Positions 6,579 to 6,882 of a stretch of DNA of 6,882 nt are shown here, piece after piece. The stretch is taken from assembly GCA_937895315.1 (NCBI GenBank), contig CALAWM010000019.1:1-6882 (forward strand), given 5' to 3'. This DNA is from an uncultured Caryophanales bacterium (lineage in GTDB: Bacteria; Bacillota_I; Bacilli_A; RFN20; CAG-826). A model generated the notes under the pieces. It was not told the origin of the DNA and did no database searches. It saw only the letters and a list, made by a program, of their open reading frames with translations. Position numbers and translations under genes: made by a program. The stretch's first letter is position 1, and each line of letters starts with the position of its first letter.

Positions 6579-6882
6579 TAGTTAATCCTCCTAATTTCTT
6601 TAGTGTCAGTTATTTCATAGATTGCGTGAGCGTGGTTATCATAATGCGTTGCAGTTATGAATACTTGGTTACATTTAAGTAACAAATTTATTAATCGTTC
6701 TTGGTGATTTAGGTCTAATTCACTTAAGACATCATCAAGAATAATAATCGGTTTTTTGTGATCTTCTTTTTCCATGAAGTATGGCGCAAGCGTCAAGGCG
6801 ATGGCAATTAATCTTTTTTGTCCTTGCGAGGCGTGTTCTTTGGCGTTTCGACCGTTTAAGATAGCCATTAAGTCATCACGAT
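6578..6882 (-). CDS. recF: DNA replication and repair protein RecF, C-terminal 100 residues (cut by window edge)
   Basis: RecF is an ABC/SMC-type ATPase that acts with RecO and RecR to load RecA at single-strand gaps and stalled forks. The visible part starts within HRDDL, typical of the GPHRDD segment. It contains the signature motif SQGQKR, the Walker B and D-loop stretch IIILDDVLSELD, and the later segment FITATHYD. It ends IRRIN at TAA (6580-6578), whose last A is the first base of the gyrB ATG. The Walker A end lies outside the window. The methionine at 6868 is internal, not a start. recF immediately before gyrB is the classic arrangement near the bacterial origin of replication. Confidence 0.95.
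   Translation of the reverse strand, partial: RDDLMAILNGRNAKEHASQGQKRLIAIALTLAPYFMEKEDHKKPIIILDDVLSELDLNHQERLINLLLKCNQVFITATHYDNHAHAIYEITDTKEIRRIN
6587..6592 (-). promoter_or_regulatory. Ribosome binding site of gyrB, inside the recF end
   Basis: A perfect AGGAGG (6592-6587) encoded within the last codons of recF, 8 bases before the gyrB ATG at 6578. It is the strongest site in the window and fixes the start at the TAATG overlap. Confidence 0.9.

Noticed and set aside
1..6882. CRISPR array, insertion sequence, tRNA or rRNA gene, phage genes
   Set aside because: No regularly spaced repeats, transposase, terminal repeats or folded RNA gene other than the T-box were seen; coding density is near complete.

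Overview
All recognisable genes lie on the minus strand, so the window is read right to left. It holds the end of recF, complete gyrB and gyrA, a complete family 4-like glycosyltransferase gene, a serine-type T-box leader with its own promoter, and the first 259 codons of serS. The two window edges cut recF and serS.

Organism. AT-rich codon use (about 40% GC by eye), strong AGGAGG-type ribosome binding sites, a T-box riboswitch and the recF-gyrB-gyrA-serS order point to Bacillota. Mycoplasmas have gyrB-gyrA-serS in the same order near oriC. Tryptophan is TGG and no reading frame contains an in-frame TGA, so this is not a TGA=Trp mycoplasma. A standard-code, Mollicute-adjacent Bacilli lineage (Acholeplasmatales, RF39, Erysipelotrichia-like) fits best. 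This placement is inference.

Layout. recF (6882-6578) and gyrB (6578-4575) overlap by one base at TAATG. gyrB and gyrA (4564-2048) are 10 bases apart, and gyrA and the glycosyltransferase (2038-1037) are 9 apart. In these last two junctions the ribosome binding site overlaps the preceding stop codon. No terminator follows the glycosyltransferase. The -35 box of the serS promoter begins on the base after its stop codon, and a T-box leader (about 1005-798) with UCC specifier, antiterminator and terminator leads into serS.

Working together. RecF belongs to recombinational repair at gaps and stalled forks, GyrB and GyrA form DNA gyrase, and SerRS charges tRNA-Ser. SerRS is controlled by uncharged tRNA-Ser through the T-box. 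The same conditional terminator is the only visible stop for transcripts arriving from the gyrase operon.

Most unusual points: gyrase carries non-consensus residues at quinolone-contact sites in both subunits and at the main aminocoumarin-contact site; both GyrA-box-like motifs are altered; a glycosyltransferase with an apparently degenerate active site sits between gyrA and serS; and serS loses its family resemblance at a perfect 11-bp inverted repeat 47 bases from the window edge.
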